From positions 1,674,001-1,738,000 of the forward strand of contig NZ_JAHLZZ010000001.1 in assembly GCF_018967845.1 (NCBI RefSeq): a stretch of 64,000 nt of DNA. The letters are read 5' to 3'. Positions 54,583 through 63,036 of this stretch are shown here, piece by piece. How positions within the stretch are numbered: position 1 is the stretch's first letter; each line of letters starts with the position of its first letter. Position numbers and translations under genes: made by a program. The notes beneath the pieces were generated by a model, which ran no database searches, was not told the DNA's origin, and was given only the letters and a program-made list of their open reading frames with translations. Source of the stretch: Hymenobacter siberiensis. GTDB taxonomy: Bacteria > Bacteroidota > Bacteroidia > Cytophagales > Hymenobacteraceae.

Positions 54583-54912
54583 ATGACGTGCGAAAACCCC
54601 AAAAATGCTACCGGTAAAGTATTGCTCACCGCCCTGGCCGGCGCGGGCGTGGGTGCGCTCATCGGCATCCTGCTGTACTCCAAAAAGGGCATGGCGCGCC
54701 GTCAACACTTCCGCGACTTCCGCACCGACCAACGGCTGCGCCTGCGCGGCAACTGGGACCAGCTAAAACACAAGCTGCAGCAAACCTACACCCACCTCAC
54801 CGACGAGGACCTGACCTACGTGGAAGGCAAGGGCCACGAGCTGGTGAGCCGCCTGAAAGCCAAGCTGGGCAAGCGCCAGCACCAGGTTATCAAAATGCTG
54901 AACGCCCTGTAG
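54583..54912 (+). CDS. Membrane-anchored CsbD-like protein
   Basis: 109 aa. One N-terminal hydrophobic helix (about 14-32, with ALAGAGVGALIGILLYSKKG, YtxH-like) is followed by a CsbD-type domain with LRGNWDQLKHKLQQ, LTDEDLTYVEGKGHELVSRLKA. Soluble CsbD proteins are sigma-B-type general stress proteins of about 60-70 aa; here it is tied to the membrane. It follows the BLUF gene by 174 bases. Confidence 0.88.
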   Translation: MTCENPKNATGKVLLTALAGAGVGALIGILLYSKKGMARRQHFRDFRTDQRLRLRGNWDQLKHKLQQTYTHLTDEDLTYVEGKGHELVSRLKAKLGKRQHQVIKMLNAL

Positions 54913-54966
54913 GTCTTCAATAGCTTTACTGCCAGGGCGTGTCGGCCGTTGGCCGCAAGCCCCGAA

Positions 54967-55064
54967 AAGAACGTCATGCTGCGCTGGCCGAGGCGTTTCT
55001 ACTGCGTAAGTAAATAATTACTGATGCGGTAGAGCTGCCTCGGCCAGCGCAGCATGACGTTCTT
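54967..55064. repeat. Perfect 28-bp inverted repeat (AACGTCATGC class)
   Basis: Arms 54967-54994 and 55037-55064 pair perfectly around a 42-base spacer. It opens with AAGAACGTCATGC, the same core as the hairpin at 26359-26396. It occupies the first part of the 722-base gap 54913-55634; further small inverted repeats (for example CAGGGGCTGC near 55097 with GCAGCCCCTG near 55212) follow, and I see no gene there. Confidence 0.95.
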
Positions 55065-55634
55065 ATTTAAATGCTCTCCGTTTTAGTAACGGCTGTCACG
55101 CAGGGGCTGCTACAGCGGCTATTTGGTTGCGGGTTGAACGCGGTTGAATGCGGTTGAGCTGTTTTGTTAGGAAGAGCACTAATCAGTAACGAGTAACCAA
55201 CAACTAAGTGCAGCCCCTGACCCAAGCATTACCGGCGTAGCACCAGCTAATAAGGCAGTCGGGGATTTTTTGGCAGTAGGTTCCACTGCATAAAAATTTA
55301 AAAATCAAGGCAATAGCACGCTGGTGCGTGAGCCGGTGGCTGGCGCGGTTTCTACTGCTGAAAATGCCGCCCGGCCGCGCCAGCTCCGGCCACGACTGGC
55401 CAGGCCGCCGGTCCGCGCCGGTGGTGCCAACGGATGGTAAATAACCAGCAGTGTCCCCGCAAAACCCCTGTTGAAAATTAGCCTAATGCTTGATGCTCGT
55501 CATGCGGCTGGCGGCTGGCAGCTGGCCCCGCGTAATCTTACCTCTCCAGTTCGCCACTAAGTAGGTCGGCGGTAGCAATGGTCGGTTGCCAATTTTCTCC
55601 TCATTCAACTACCTCACCCCCCCCCAACTTTTAT

Positions 55635-56133
55635 ATGAACCAGGCCCCCGTAATGACCGCGCTCTACGACACCCACGAGCAAGCCGAGCAGGCCGTTAAA
55701 AAGCTCCAGCATCACAGTTTCAACATGCAGCAGCTCTCTATTGTGGGCCGCGACTACCACGCCGAGGAAAACGTGGTGGGCTACTACAATATGGGACCGT
55801 ATAATGAAATGGGGCGGCAATGGGGCCTTCTGGGGCAGCATATGGGGCATGCTGATGGGCTCCGCCTTCATCCTTATTCCGGGCGTGGGTCCGCTCGTGC
55901 TGGCCGGGCCGCTGGTGGGCATGCTGGTGGGCGCGCTGGAAGGCGCCGTGGTGGTAGGCGGCGTGAGTGCCCTGGGCGCGGCGCTGGTGAGCCTGGGCGT
56001 GCCCGACAACAGCGTGCTGGAGTACGAAACCGAAATCAAGGTGGGGAAATACATGCTCCTGGCCCACGGCACCGCCGCCGAGGTGGCGCAGGCCCGCGAG
56101 ATTCTGGGAGCCAATACGGCCGTGTTAGCCTAA
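55635..56133 (+). pseudogene. YflT/GSP17M-like stress protein, frameshifted
   Basis: The first about 55 codons (from ATG 55635) encode a general-stress-protein-17M N-terminus with ALYDTHEQAEQAVKKLQ and YYNMG. The rest lies in another frame from about 55800, with WGGNGAFWGSIWGMLMGSA, the family's glycine-rich membrane segment, and the closing VGKYMLLAHGTAAEVAQA. The joined protein would be about 165 aa. The break lies in a G/C-rich run near 55797-55803. A sequencing slip would restore the gene; otherwise it is a recent pseudogene. Confidence 0.8.
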
Positions 56134-56416
56134 TTATTGATGTTACGCCGGCAGCTATTGGGTCAGAAACTGCACTTAGTTTCTTGTTTCCGGTTGCTGG
56201 TTTCGTGTCCTGAGAAACGGCTCAACCGCGTTCTGCCAACAACTAGCAGCCAGCAACCAAACCAGCAGCCGCCACTGCGTAACATCAGCTACTAAAACAG
56301 CCGCTTATGCATTATCACCTGCTCCATCAATCAGCCTGCCGGAGCAGCCTGCCGGAGCGAGTAATTATCTTATTTCCCTCTTGAAAACGGGGCCCCCGAT
56401 TGCCGCGTGTCAGCCC

Positions 56417-57538
56417 ATGAACCTCAACCGACACCGAACATCTTGCCCGTCTGCCGTGCCACCCGGGCGCTGGCTGCTGCTGCTACTCGTGGCTTTGGTC
56501 GGCTGCCGGGATAAGGCCGAGCGGGTGAAACCAGTCTGGTCGGCTATTTCGGAGTCGGTGTACGCGGCTGGCACCGTCAAGAGCGGGCAGCAGTACCAGG
56601 CATTTGCCACCGCCGGCGGCATTATTCAAACGGTGTTGGTGCACGAGGGCGACTCGGTGCGGGTGGGTACGCCGCTGCTCTCCATTGCCAGCGATGTGCA
56701 GCAGCTCAATCAGGAAAACGCCGCCCTGGCCGCCCGCTATGCCGCCGTGGCCGCCAACCAAAGCCAGCTCGAAGAGGCCCGCCAGCGCATTGCCCTGCAA
56801 CGCCGCACCATGCAGAACGACCAGCTGCAGCTCACGCGCCAGCGCCAGCTCTGGCAGCAGACCATCGGCACGAAGCAGACGCTGGAGCAGCGCGAGCTGG
56901 CCTATGCCGGCTCCCGAGCCGCCTACGAGTCGGCCGTGCTCAACTACCAGACACTTAAAAAACAGCTCGATTTCGGGGCCGCGCAGTCGCGCAAAAACCT
57001 CCAGATTGCCCAGCGGCAGGCCAGCGACTTCGTCCTGCGCAGCAAAGTAAACGGCATCGTGTACCAACTCTACCGCGAAAAGGGCGAGGCCGTGACGCCC
57101 CAAACGCCGCTAGCCCTGCTGGGCGACGCCCGCCACTTCGTGCTCGAAATGCAGGTAGACGAGTCCGACATCGTGAAAATCCGCCCCGGTCAGCTGGTGC
57201 TGGTCACGCTGGATAGCTACAAGGGGCAGGTGTTCACGGCCCGCGTCAGCGCCATTTCGCCGATGATGAACGCCGGCAGCCGCACGTTTCAGGTGAATGC
57301 GACCTTCGTACGCCAGCCGCCGGTGCTGTATCCGTTCGTGAGCTTCGAGGTCAACATCGTGCTGCAAACCAAGTCCAGGGCCCTGCTGATTCCGCGCCGC
57401 CTGTTGGTCGACGACTCCACGGTGCGCAGGGCCAACGGTCAGCTGGCGCGGGTGAAAACCGGCCTGCGCGATTACCAGATGGTGGAAATCCTGGCAGGCC
57501 TGACGCCCGCCGACGAACTTACAGCCCCCGCGAAATGA
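56417..57538 (+). CDS. HlyD-family periplasmic adaptor lipoprotein (second exporter)
   Basis: 373 aa from ATG 56417. The signal ends in LVGC, a lipobox near residue 30. A barrel-sandwich segment with GIIQTVLVHEGDSVRVGTPL and its partner GIVYQLYREKGEAVTPQTPL frames a long coiled coil (about 100-195). Beta-barrel and membrane-proximal domains follow (ALLIPRRLLVDD). It overlaps the permease gene by four bases (ATGA), so translation is coupled. Confidence 0.92.
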   Translation: MNLNRHRTSCPSAVPPGRWLLLLLVALVGCRDKAERVKPVWSAISESVYAAGTVKSGQQYQAFATAGGIIQTVLVHEGDSVRVGTPLLSIASDVQQLNQENAALAARYAAVAANQSQLEEARQRIALQRRTMQNDQLQLTRQRQLWQQTIGTKQTLEQRELAYAGSRAAYESAVLNYQTLKKQLDFGAAQSRKNLQIAQRQASDFVLRSKVNGIVYQLYREKGEAVTPQTPLALLGDARHFVLEMQVDESDIVKIRPGQLVLVTLDSYKGQVFTARVSAISPMMNAGSRTFQVNATFVRQPPVLYPFVSFEVNIVLQTKSRALLIPRRLLVDDSTVRRANGQLARVKTGLRDYQMVEILAGLTPADELTAPAK

Positions 57539-58797
57539 AGCTGCCCCTGCTCTACGATGTGGCCCTGTCGCTGCTGCTGGCCCGTGGGCGGCAGTCGCTG
57601 GTGGCGGCCGTTGGCGTCACGTTCAGCATCACCATGTTCATTGCGCTGCTCAGCTTCATGGCGGGCCTCAACCAGCTGCTCGATGGGCTGGTACTCAACC
57701 GCACGCCCCACGTGCGCCTCTACAACGAGGTGCAGCCGGCCCCGCAGCAGCCCATCGACCGGTATACCGCGCCCGGGCCACGGCAGCACAATTTTATCCG
57801 TTCCATCAGGCCCAGCAACGAGCTGCCGCGCATTCACAACGCCGGGGCCATCATCGCGGCCCTGCGCCACGACCCACGCGTGCGCGGCGTGGCCCCCAAA
57901 ACCCAGGCCCAGGTATTCTACAACGTGGGTACCATCAACCTCACTGGCACCATCAGCGGTATTGAAGTGGAGCAGGAAAACCGGCTTTTTGCCTTTGGCG
58001 ACTACGTGGTGGCCGGCAACCTGCTCAGCATCAGTACCGTGTCCAATAGCATCATCCTCGGCAAAGCCGCCGCCGACCTCATGCTGGTAGGTGTGGGCGA
58101 TATCGTGCAAATCACGACCGTGAAGGGCAACCGCGTGCCGCTCAAGGTCGTCGGCTTGTTTCAGTCGGGCATCCTGGAGGTCGATAAAGTACAGAGCTAC
58201 ACCTCTCTGCTCACGGCCCAAAAGCTGCTCGGCGAAGCCAACAACTACGTCACCGACGTGCAGGTGAAGCTCCACGATTTCAGCCTGGCCCCGCAGCTGG
58301 CCAGGGAATACGCGCAGCGCTACGACGTGCAGGCCCTGGACATCCAAACTGCCAATTCGCAGTTCGAAACCGGCACCTTCATCCGCACGCTCATTTCGTA
58401 CACCGTGGGTATCACGCTGCTGATTGTGGCGGGCTTCGGGATTTATAACATCCTGAACATGATGATTTACGAGAAGATGGACACTATTGCCATCTTCAAG
58501 GCCATTGGGTTTTCGGGGGCCGATGTGCAGCGGCTGTTTGTGGCGGTGGCGCTGGCCATTGGGCTGTCGGGCGGCGCGGCGGGGCTGCTGTTCGGCTTCG
58601 GGCTCTCGGTCCTGATTTCCTACGTGCCGTTTCACCCGGCCTCGCTGCCCACGGTGCACTTCTACCCGGTCAGTTTCAACCCGGTTTTCTACGGCATTGG
58701 GGCGGTTTTCTCGCTCATTACCACCTACCTGGCGGGGTATTTCCCGGCCCGCAAGGCCAGCCGGGTCGACCCGGTCGACATCATCCGAGGCAAGTAA
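57535..58797 (+). CDS. ABC exporter permease, MacB/FtsX family (second exporter)
   Basis: 420 aa. One helix near residues 15-40, a large periplasmic domain (about 45-280) and three C-terminal helices (about 290-320, 335-365 and 385-410). The coupling motif is KMDTIAIFKAIGFSGADVQ, typical of LolC/MacB-type permeases. It starts inside the adaptor stop codon and ends one base before the ATPase ATG. The gene order adaptor, permease, ATPase is different from the first exporter, where the ATPase comes first. Confidence 0.93.
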   Translation: MKLPLLYDVALSLLLARGRQSLVAAVGVTFSITMFIALLSFMAGLNQLLDGLVLNRTPHVRLYNEVQPAPQQPIDRYTAPGPRQHNFIRSIRPSNELPRIHNAGAIIAALRHDPRVRGVAPKTQAQVFYNVGTINLTGTISGIEVEQENRLFAFGDYVVAGNLLSISTVSNSIILGKAAADLMLVGVGDIVQITTVKGNRVPLKVVGLFQSGILEVDKVQSYTSLLTAQKLLGEANNYVTDVQVKLHDFSLAPQLAREYAQRYDVQALDIQTANSQFETGTFIRTLISYTVGITLLIVAGFGIYNILNMMIYEKMDTIAIFKAIGFSGADVQRLFVAVALAIGLSGGAAGLLFGFGLSVLISYVPFHPASLPTVHFYPVSFNPVFYGIGAVFSLITTYLAGYFPARKASRVDPVDIIRGK

Positions 58798-58798
58798 C

Positions 58799-59476
58799 AT
58801 GGACACCCCCGCAATTGAAGCCCGCCAGCTAATCAAGTATTTCGACGACCCCGTGCGGGTGCAGGTGCTGCACGACGTGTCGTTTGCCCTGAACCGGGGC
58901 GAGTTTGCGGCCGTGGTGGGCAAGTCGGGCTGCGGCAAGTCCACGCTGCTCTACATCCTTTCCACCATGGACACTGCCTATGAGGGCGAGCTATTGATTG
59001 ACGGTGTGCCGATGCGGGGCAAAAAAGAGGCCGCGCTGGCCCGCGTGCGTAACGAGCAAATCGGCTTCGTGTTCCAGTTTCACTACTTGCTGAACGAGTT
59101 TTCGGTGCTGCGCAACGTGATGCTGCCCGCCGAAAAGCTGGGCAAATTATCGAATCCGGAAATCGAGCACCGCGCCTACGAGAAGCTAAAGATTCTGGGC
59201 ATCGAAAGCGAGGCGCTCAAGAAGCCCAACCAGCTGTCGGGCGGCCAGAAGCAGCGCGTCGCCATTGCCCGCGCCCTGATAAACGACCCGCTCATCATCC
59301 TCGGCGACGAGCCCACCGGCAACCTCGACCAGAAAAACGGCGAAATCGTGTTCGACATCTTCAAGGAGCTGGCCGAAACCTACCACCAGGCCCTGCTCAT
59401 CGTAACGCACGACAACGACTTCGCCGCCAAAACACACCGCATTATTGAGATGGAGGATGGGCGCATTATTAGCTGA
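58799..59476 (+). CDS. ABC exporter ATPase, LolD/MacB type (second exporter)
   Basis: 225 aa from ATG 58799. Walker [11 protein letters not shown]-loop in [13 protein letters not shown], signature [15 protein letters not shown], Walker B LIILGDEP and switch His in IVTHD. A single-domain ATPase that pairs with the FtsX permease at 57535. No TolC-type channel follows here, so this exporter must borrow one, perhaps the TolC protein of the first operon. Confidence 0.95.
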   Translation: MDTPAIEARQLIKYFDDPVRVQVLHDVSFALNRGEFAAVVGKSGCGKSTLLYILSTMDTAYEGELLIDGVPMRGKKEAALARVRNEQIGFVFQFHYLLNEFSVLRNVMLPAEKLGKLSNPEIEHRAYEKLKILGIESEALKKPNQLSGGQKQRVAIARALINDPLIILGDEPTGNLDQKNGEIVFDIFKELAETYHQALLIVTHDNDFAAKTHRIIEMEDGRIIS

Positions 59477-59646
59477 TGCTTATGTGCAACAGTTGTTATC
59501 CACTAGCCCGCAGCCGGCACGGTAGGCCGTAGTTGACAAAACTCATCCCCCCGATGATGCGTTTTTGCATGCTCAGGTAGTAAGGGAGTGGGTGCTTTTG
59601 GCCCAGGCCGTGCGCCCCCACCAGCGTTTCCCGCGCCTATACCGTT

Positions 59647-60093
59647 ATGAAAACTACCTTATTGCTTCTGGCGGCCCTTTTGTGGGGGCAGGTTGCGCCG
59701 GCGCAGGGCATTCCCGATGCCCAGGTGCCCCCGCTGGCCTTTGTGGCCCTGCAAAAGCTGTATCCGGAGGCCCGCCACGTAAAATGGAAACGCGCCCAGG
59801 GCTGGTATCAGGCCAGCTACACACAAAGCCAGGCCTTTCGGCTGGTCAGGTTCAGCACCAATGGCGATGTCGAAGCCACCGGCACCATTGTAGAGCCCAG
59901 CACCCTTCCGCTGCCAGTGCGCCGCACCCTCACCAATTACTATCCGAGCCGCATCATCTGCCAAGCCGTCGAAATCACCAATGCCCGCACCGGGGGCACT
60001 ACCTACGAGCTGGCTACCTGCGAAAGCTTTATCAGCAACACCATCGTGTTGATGGCCAACGGAGTGAAAGTTCTGCGCCCCCGCCAGCAATAG
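59647..60093 (+). CDS. PepSY-like (DUF2874) secreted protein
   Basis: 148 aa with a Sec signal peptide ending at Ala-Gln-Gly. The mature part carries ARHVKWKRAQGWYQASY and a strand-rich PepSY-like fold found repeatedly in Bacteroidota; related proteins are described as putative beta-lactamase-inhibitor-like. No catalytic residues. It stands alone with 170 bases before it. Confidence 0.88.
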   Translation: MKTTLLLLAALLWGQVAPAQGIPDAQVPPLAFVALQKLYPEARHVKWKRAQGWYQASYTQSQAFRLVRFSTNGDVEATGTIVEPSTLPLPVRRTLTNYYPSRIICQAVEITNARTGGTTYELATCESFISNTIVLMANGVKVLRPRQQ

Positions 60094-60306
60094 ACGAGGC
60101 GCGCAGACATTATCCTTTGGTAATCGGTGGATTGGCGTTTTTGGGGCGATAAAAGCAAAAAATGCCCGCTCAGTCAGGCCGCCATTTTTGTATGCAAAGC
60201 CGGGCGACATTCGGTGGGCGTGCCGCAGGAAGCCACCGCCACCGTGGACCGGGCGCAGGCCCAATAAAAACAGCGCATGGGCGAACTCCCATCATACCCC
60301 GCATTA

Positions 60307-60367
60307 CCAGAGACATCAAAAAAACGCCCCGACTTCAGTAGTCGGGGCGTTTTTTTGATGTCTCTGG
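60307..60367. terminator. Strong bidirectional terminator
   Basis: A perfect 28-bp stem (60307-60334 with 60340-60367) contains an A7 run on one arm and T7 on the other around a GC core (CGCCCCGACT). It divides the PepSY gene from the histone-deacetylase-family gene. The stretch 60094-60515 holds nothing else I can support. Confidence 0.9.
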
Positions 60368-60515
60368 GGTTTCCTCAGCTTTGCCAGTAGCTGGTGGCCG
60401 TATTCGCACCGGCAAGAAGCACACCGGCGCGCACAAAGACAAGCATTTAGGGTAAGTTTTGTGTTACAAAATTGGGGGATTGAGTCCCCCAGCCATCTCA
60501 CCCACTTTTGCCCCG

Positions 60516-61415
60516 ATGCTGCCCATTGCTTTTGCGCCCTGCTACGCCCACCCACTGCCCGCCGGCCACCGTTTTCCCATGCTCAAGTACGAGCTGTTGC
60601 CCGGGCAGCTCCTGCACGAAGGCACCGCCACCGCCGCCGATTTTTTCGTGGCCCAGCCCCCGCCCGACGAGGACATCCTACGGGTGCACGATACCGACTA
60701 CTATCACCGCCTGCGCACCGGCCAGCTCACCCGGCAGGAGGAGCGGGCCACCGGTTTTCCGTGGTCACGCGAGCTGTTCGAGCGCGAAATCACCATCCTG
60801 GGCGGCACCATTGAGGCGGCCCGGATGGCGCTGGTGCACGGCGTGGCGTTCAACATTGCGGGCGGCACGCACCACGCGTTTCGGGCGCGGGGCGAAGGCT
60901 TTTGCCTGCTGAACGACCAGGCTGCCGCCGCAGCCTGGCTGCTGGCGTACGGCCACGCACAGAAAGTCCTCATCGTGGACCTCGACGTGCACCAGGGCAA
61001 CGGTACGGCTGCCATCTTTCAGCACGAGCCCCGCGTGTTCACCTTTTCCATGCACGGCGGCCGTAACTACCCCGCCCGCAAAGAAGCCTCCGACCTCGAC
61101 CTCCCCCTGCCCGACGGCACCGACGACGCCCACTATCTCAAGTTACTAGCCGAAACCCTGCCCCGCCTGCTGGATGAAGTGCAGCCTGATTTCGTGTTCT
61201 ACCTGGCCGGCGTCGATGTGCTGGCCACCGACAAGCTCGGCCACCTGGCCCTCACCCGCGAAGGCTGCCGCCGGCGCGACGAGCTGGTGCTCGGCCTCTG
61301 CCACCGCCACTGCCTGCCCGTGGTGGTGTGCATGGGCGGCGGCTATTCCGAACGCATCATCGACATCATAGAAGCCCACGCTAATACCTACCGGGTAGCC
61401 GCCGGGCTTTTTTAG
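60516..61415 (+). CDS. Histone-deacetylase/acetoin-utilisation-family protein
   Basis: 299 aa from ATG 60516. The class IV/AcuC-like fold is clear: GGTHHAFRARGEGFC with the catalytic His pair (about 128-141), the metal ligands Asp and His in VDLDVHQGNGT, and the later Asp in YLAGVDVLATD. GGGYSERI closes the active site. Bacterial members deacetylate acetylated polyamines, proteins or other small substrates. Near its end is IIEAHANTYRVA, which recurs as a fragment at 47188-47226. Confidence 0.95.
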   Translation: MLPIAFAPCYAHPLPAGHRFPMLKYELLPGQLLHEGTATAADFFVAQPPPDEDILRVHDTDYYHRLRTGQLTRQEERATGFPWSRELFEREITILGGTIEAARMALVHGVAFNIAGGTHHAFRARGEGFCLLNDQAAAAAWLLAYGHAQKVLIVDLDVHQGNGTAAIFQHEPRVFTFSMHGGRNYPARKEASDLDLPLPDGTDDAHYLKLLAETLPRLLDEVQPDFVFYLAGVDVLATDKLGHLALTREGCRRRDELVLGLCHRHCLPVVVCMGGGYSERIIDIIEAHANTYRVAAGLF

Positions 61416-61443
61416 CGTGAAGCAGTTGGTACAGCTCCCGCTC

Positions 61444-61478
61444 GCTGCTCTTTTGGAGTATAATTCCGAAAGAGCAGC
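61444..61478. repeat. Hairpin of the TTTCGGAGT class
   Basis: The palindrome GCTGCTCTTTTGGA with its complement TTCCGAAAGAGCAGC (a few mismatches) recalls the nested repeat at 21919-22051. It lies just after the histone-deacetylase-family gene. A more decayed relative lies near 62110-62137. Confidence 0.65.
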
Positions 61479-61549
61479 AGCAGTAACGAGTAGGAGGCGC
61501 GGAGAGGGCGGGCGGCCGTTGCAGTAGCCAGACGGTTTTATCTTAGGGT

Positions 61550-62047
61550 ATGAATTCAGTAACTTTCTGGCGTTTATTCGGCCTGACTGCCATCCTGTTT
61601 GGCGCGCTGTCGGGCTCCGCGGCGGGGTCGGTCCAGTCCGTCCCCCGGCCGGTCCGTTCCGGGCCTGCCGATTCAGCTAAAGTATACACCTACGTCGAGC
61701 GGATGCCCCAGCTGCCGGGCTACGGGGGCAGCGGCGCGGCCGTGGCGGCGGCTATCCGGGACCGGCTGAGCGCCGCCGGGGCCGGGGGCTGCGGCGAGAG
61801 CCGCGTGTTCGTAACCTTCGTGGTGACGGCGGCCGGGGCTGTCACCGATGCCCGCCTGCTGAAAGGGGTGGGCGGCCGCTGCGACGAGGCCACTCTGACC
61901 GCCGTGCGCCAGCTGCCAACCTTCACGCCGGGCCAGTTGCATGGCCGCCCCGTTGCCGTATCCTATACGGTGTTGGTTTCCATGCGGTCACCCGCCAAAA
62001 AGCGCTCGACCAGTACGTTGGTCAGCGCCGACAGTGGCAGGAAATGA
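61550..62047 (+). CDS. Secreted protein with TonB C-terminal-like domain
   Basis: 165 aa with a signal-like N-terminus (about 1-25). The second half has the strand pattern VFVTFVVTAAGAVTDARLLKG and CDEATLTAVRQLPTFTPGQLHGRPVAVSYTV, shared with TonB/energy-transducer C-terminal domains. The N-terminal helix could anchor it, though the Pro/Ser linker is much shorter than in TonB. It may be a TonB-like periplasmic protein that lacks the Pro-rich spacer. Confidence 0.8.
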   Translation: MNSVTFWRLFGLTAILFGALSGSAAGSVQSVPRPVRSGPADSAKVYTYVERMPQLPGYGGSGAAVAAAIRDRLSAAGAGGCGESRVFVTFVVTAAGAVTDARLLKGVGGRCDEATLTAVRQLPTFTPGQLHGRPVAVSYTVLVSMRSPAKKRSTSTLVSADSGRK

Positions 62048-62266
62048 AGTAGAAAAGACTGCCCAGTCAAATCCGGTTCAGTACTATGTTTTTTACCGTC
62101 CACTATTTGACTATTCTTTCGGGACATAATTCTGAAAAAGCAGTCGTTAGTGGCTCGTTGAAACCACTCAGATTAGCTTACACCGGTCTGGCTGCCTCTG
62201 CGCCTTCTGCGGGCTAAAAAACCGTTCGTTTTGGGTATCAATATAAGCAGCCAGCTCACCCAACCC

Positions 62267-62965
62267 CTAAAAAACCACCTGCCAGCGAAAGGCCCAGCGC
62301 CAGCGCAGCTCGTACTTCGTGATGCCTGCCCGCGCCAGCAAATCTACCCAGTTCTGCCGCCGGAAGGCGCGGGCCACCGACAGCGGCGCATCGTGTCGCA
62401 CGAGGTAGGAGCCGCCCAGTAGCCACGTCAGCCACTTGATGCTGTGGTAGGCCAGCCAGTGCCGGTGCAGGTCGTTGATGACCACGGCCACGCCGGCCTG
62501 CTGGTGCCACTGCCGCAGCAGCGGCACCAGCTCATTATCGGTAAAATGGTGGCAGAACAGGCTGCACGTCAGCACATCGAAGGGCTGCGCCTGAAACTCC
62601 GGGGAGAAAATGTCGAACTGTCGGTAGCTGATTTCGGGATATTCCCGGCTTTTGGCCGTGGCATATTCCAGCATAAAGGCATTGGCATCGATGCCCGTCA
62701 GCTCTATGGCGATTCCGTTTTTGCGGGCCCAGCGGGCTACGTGGCGCAGGGTGTCGCCGCCGCCGCTGCCCAGGTCGGCCAGGCGCAGGGGCCGGCTGGT
62801 CGGAAACCGGCTTTTCAGGCGTTGCAGCGCGTTCAGCACTGGCGCATAGCCGCCCAGCCAGGTATTGATGGTTTCCAGCTCGTCGAGGTTCTGGCGCAGG
62901 GCATCGTTGGCCAGCGTCAGGTCGTCCATCAGCTCCGGGCCGGCAGCGCGTTCAGAAAAATCCAA
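62267..62965 (-). CDS. SAM-dependent methyltransferase beside a type III PKS
   Basis: 232 aa class I methyltransferase. Motif I is LRLADLGSGGGDTLR (about residues 60-74), followed by ELTGIDANAF and a FDVLTCSLFCHHF segment. The C-terminal half is basic and Trp-rich. In other Bacteroidota such enzymes neighbour type III polyketide synthases and modify the polyketide product. The PKS stop lies 71 bases upstream on the same strand, so the two are probably in one operon. Confidence 0.9.
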   Translation of the reverse strand: MDFSERAAGPELMDDLTLANDALRQNLDELETINTWLGGYAPVLNALQRLKSRFPTSRPLRLADLGSGGGDTLRHVARWARKNGIAIELTGIDANAFMLEYATAKSREYPEISYRQFDIFSPEFQAQPFDVLTCSLFCHHFTDNELVPLLRQWHQQAGVAVVINDLHRHWLAYHSIKWLTWLLGGSYLVRHDAPLSVARAFRRQNWVDLLARAGITKYELRWRWAFRWQVVF

Positions 62966-63036
62966 TGATGCGGTATGAATGATGAGCTACAAGATAAGTA
63001 TCTCATAACAAGTTGGATGTGTCTATGCGAAAATTG

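Noticed and set aside
54913..55634. A non-coding RNA gene in the 722-base gap
   Set aside because: Only inverted repeats are visible, with no promoter-terminator pair or known RNA motif.
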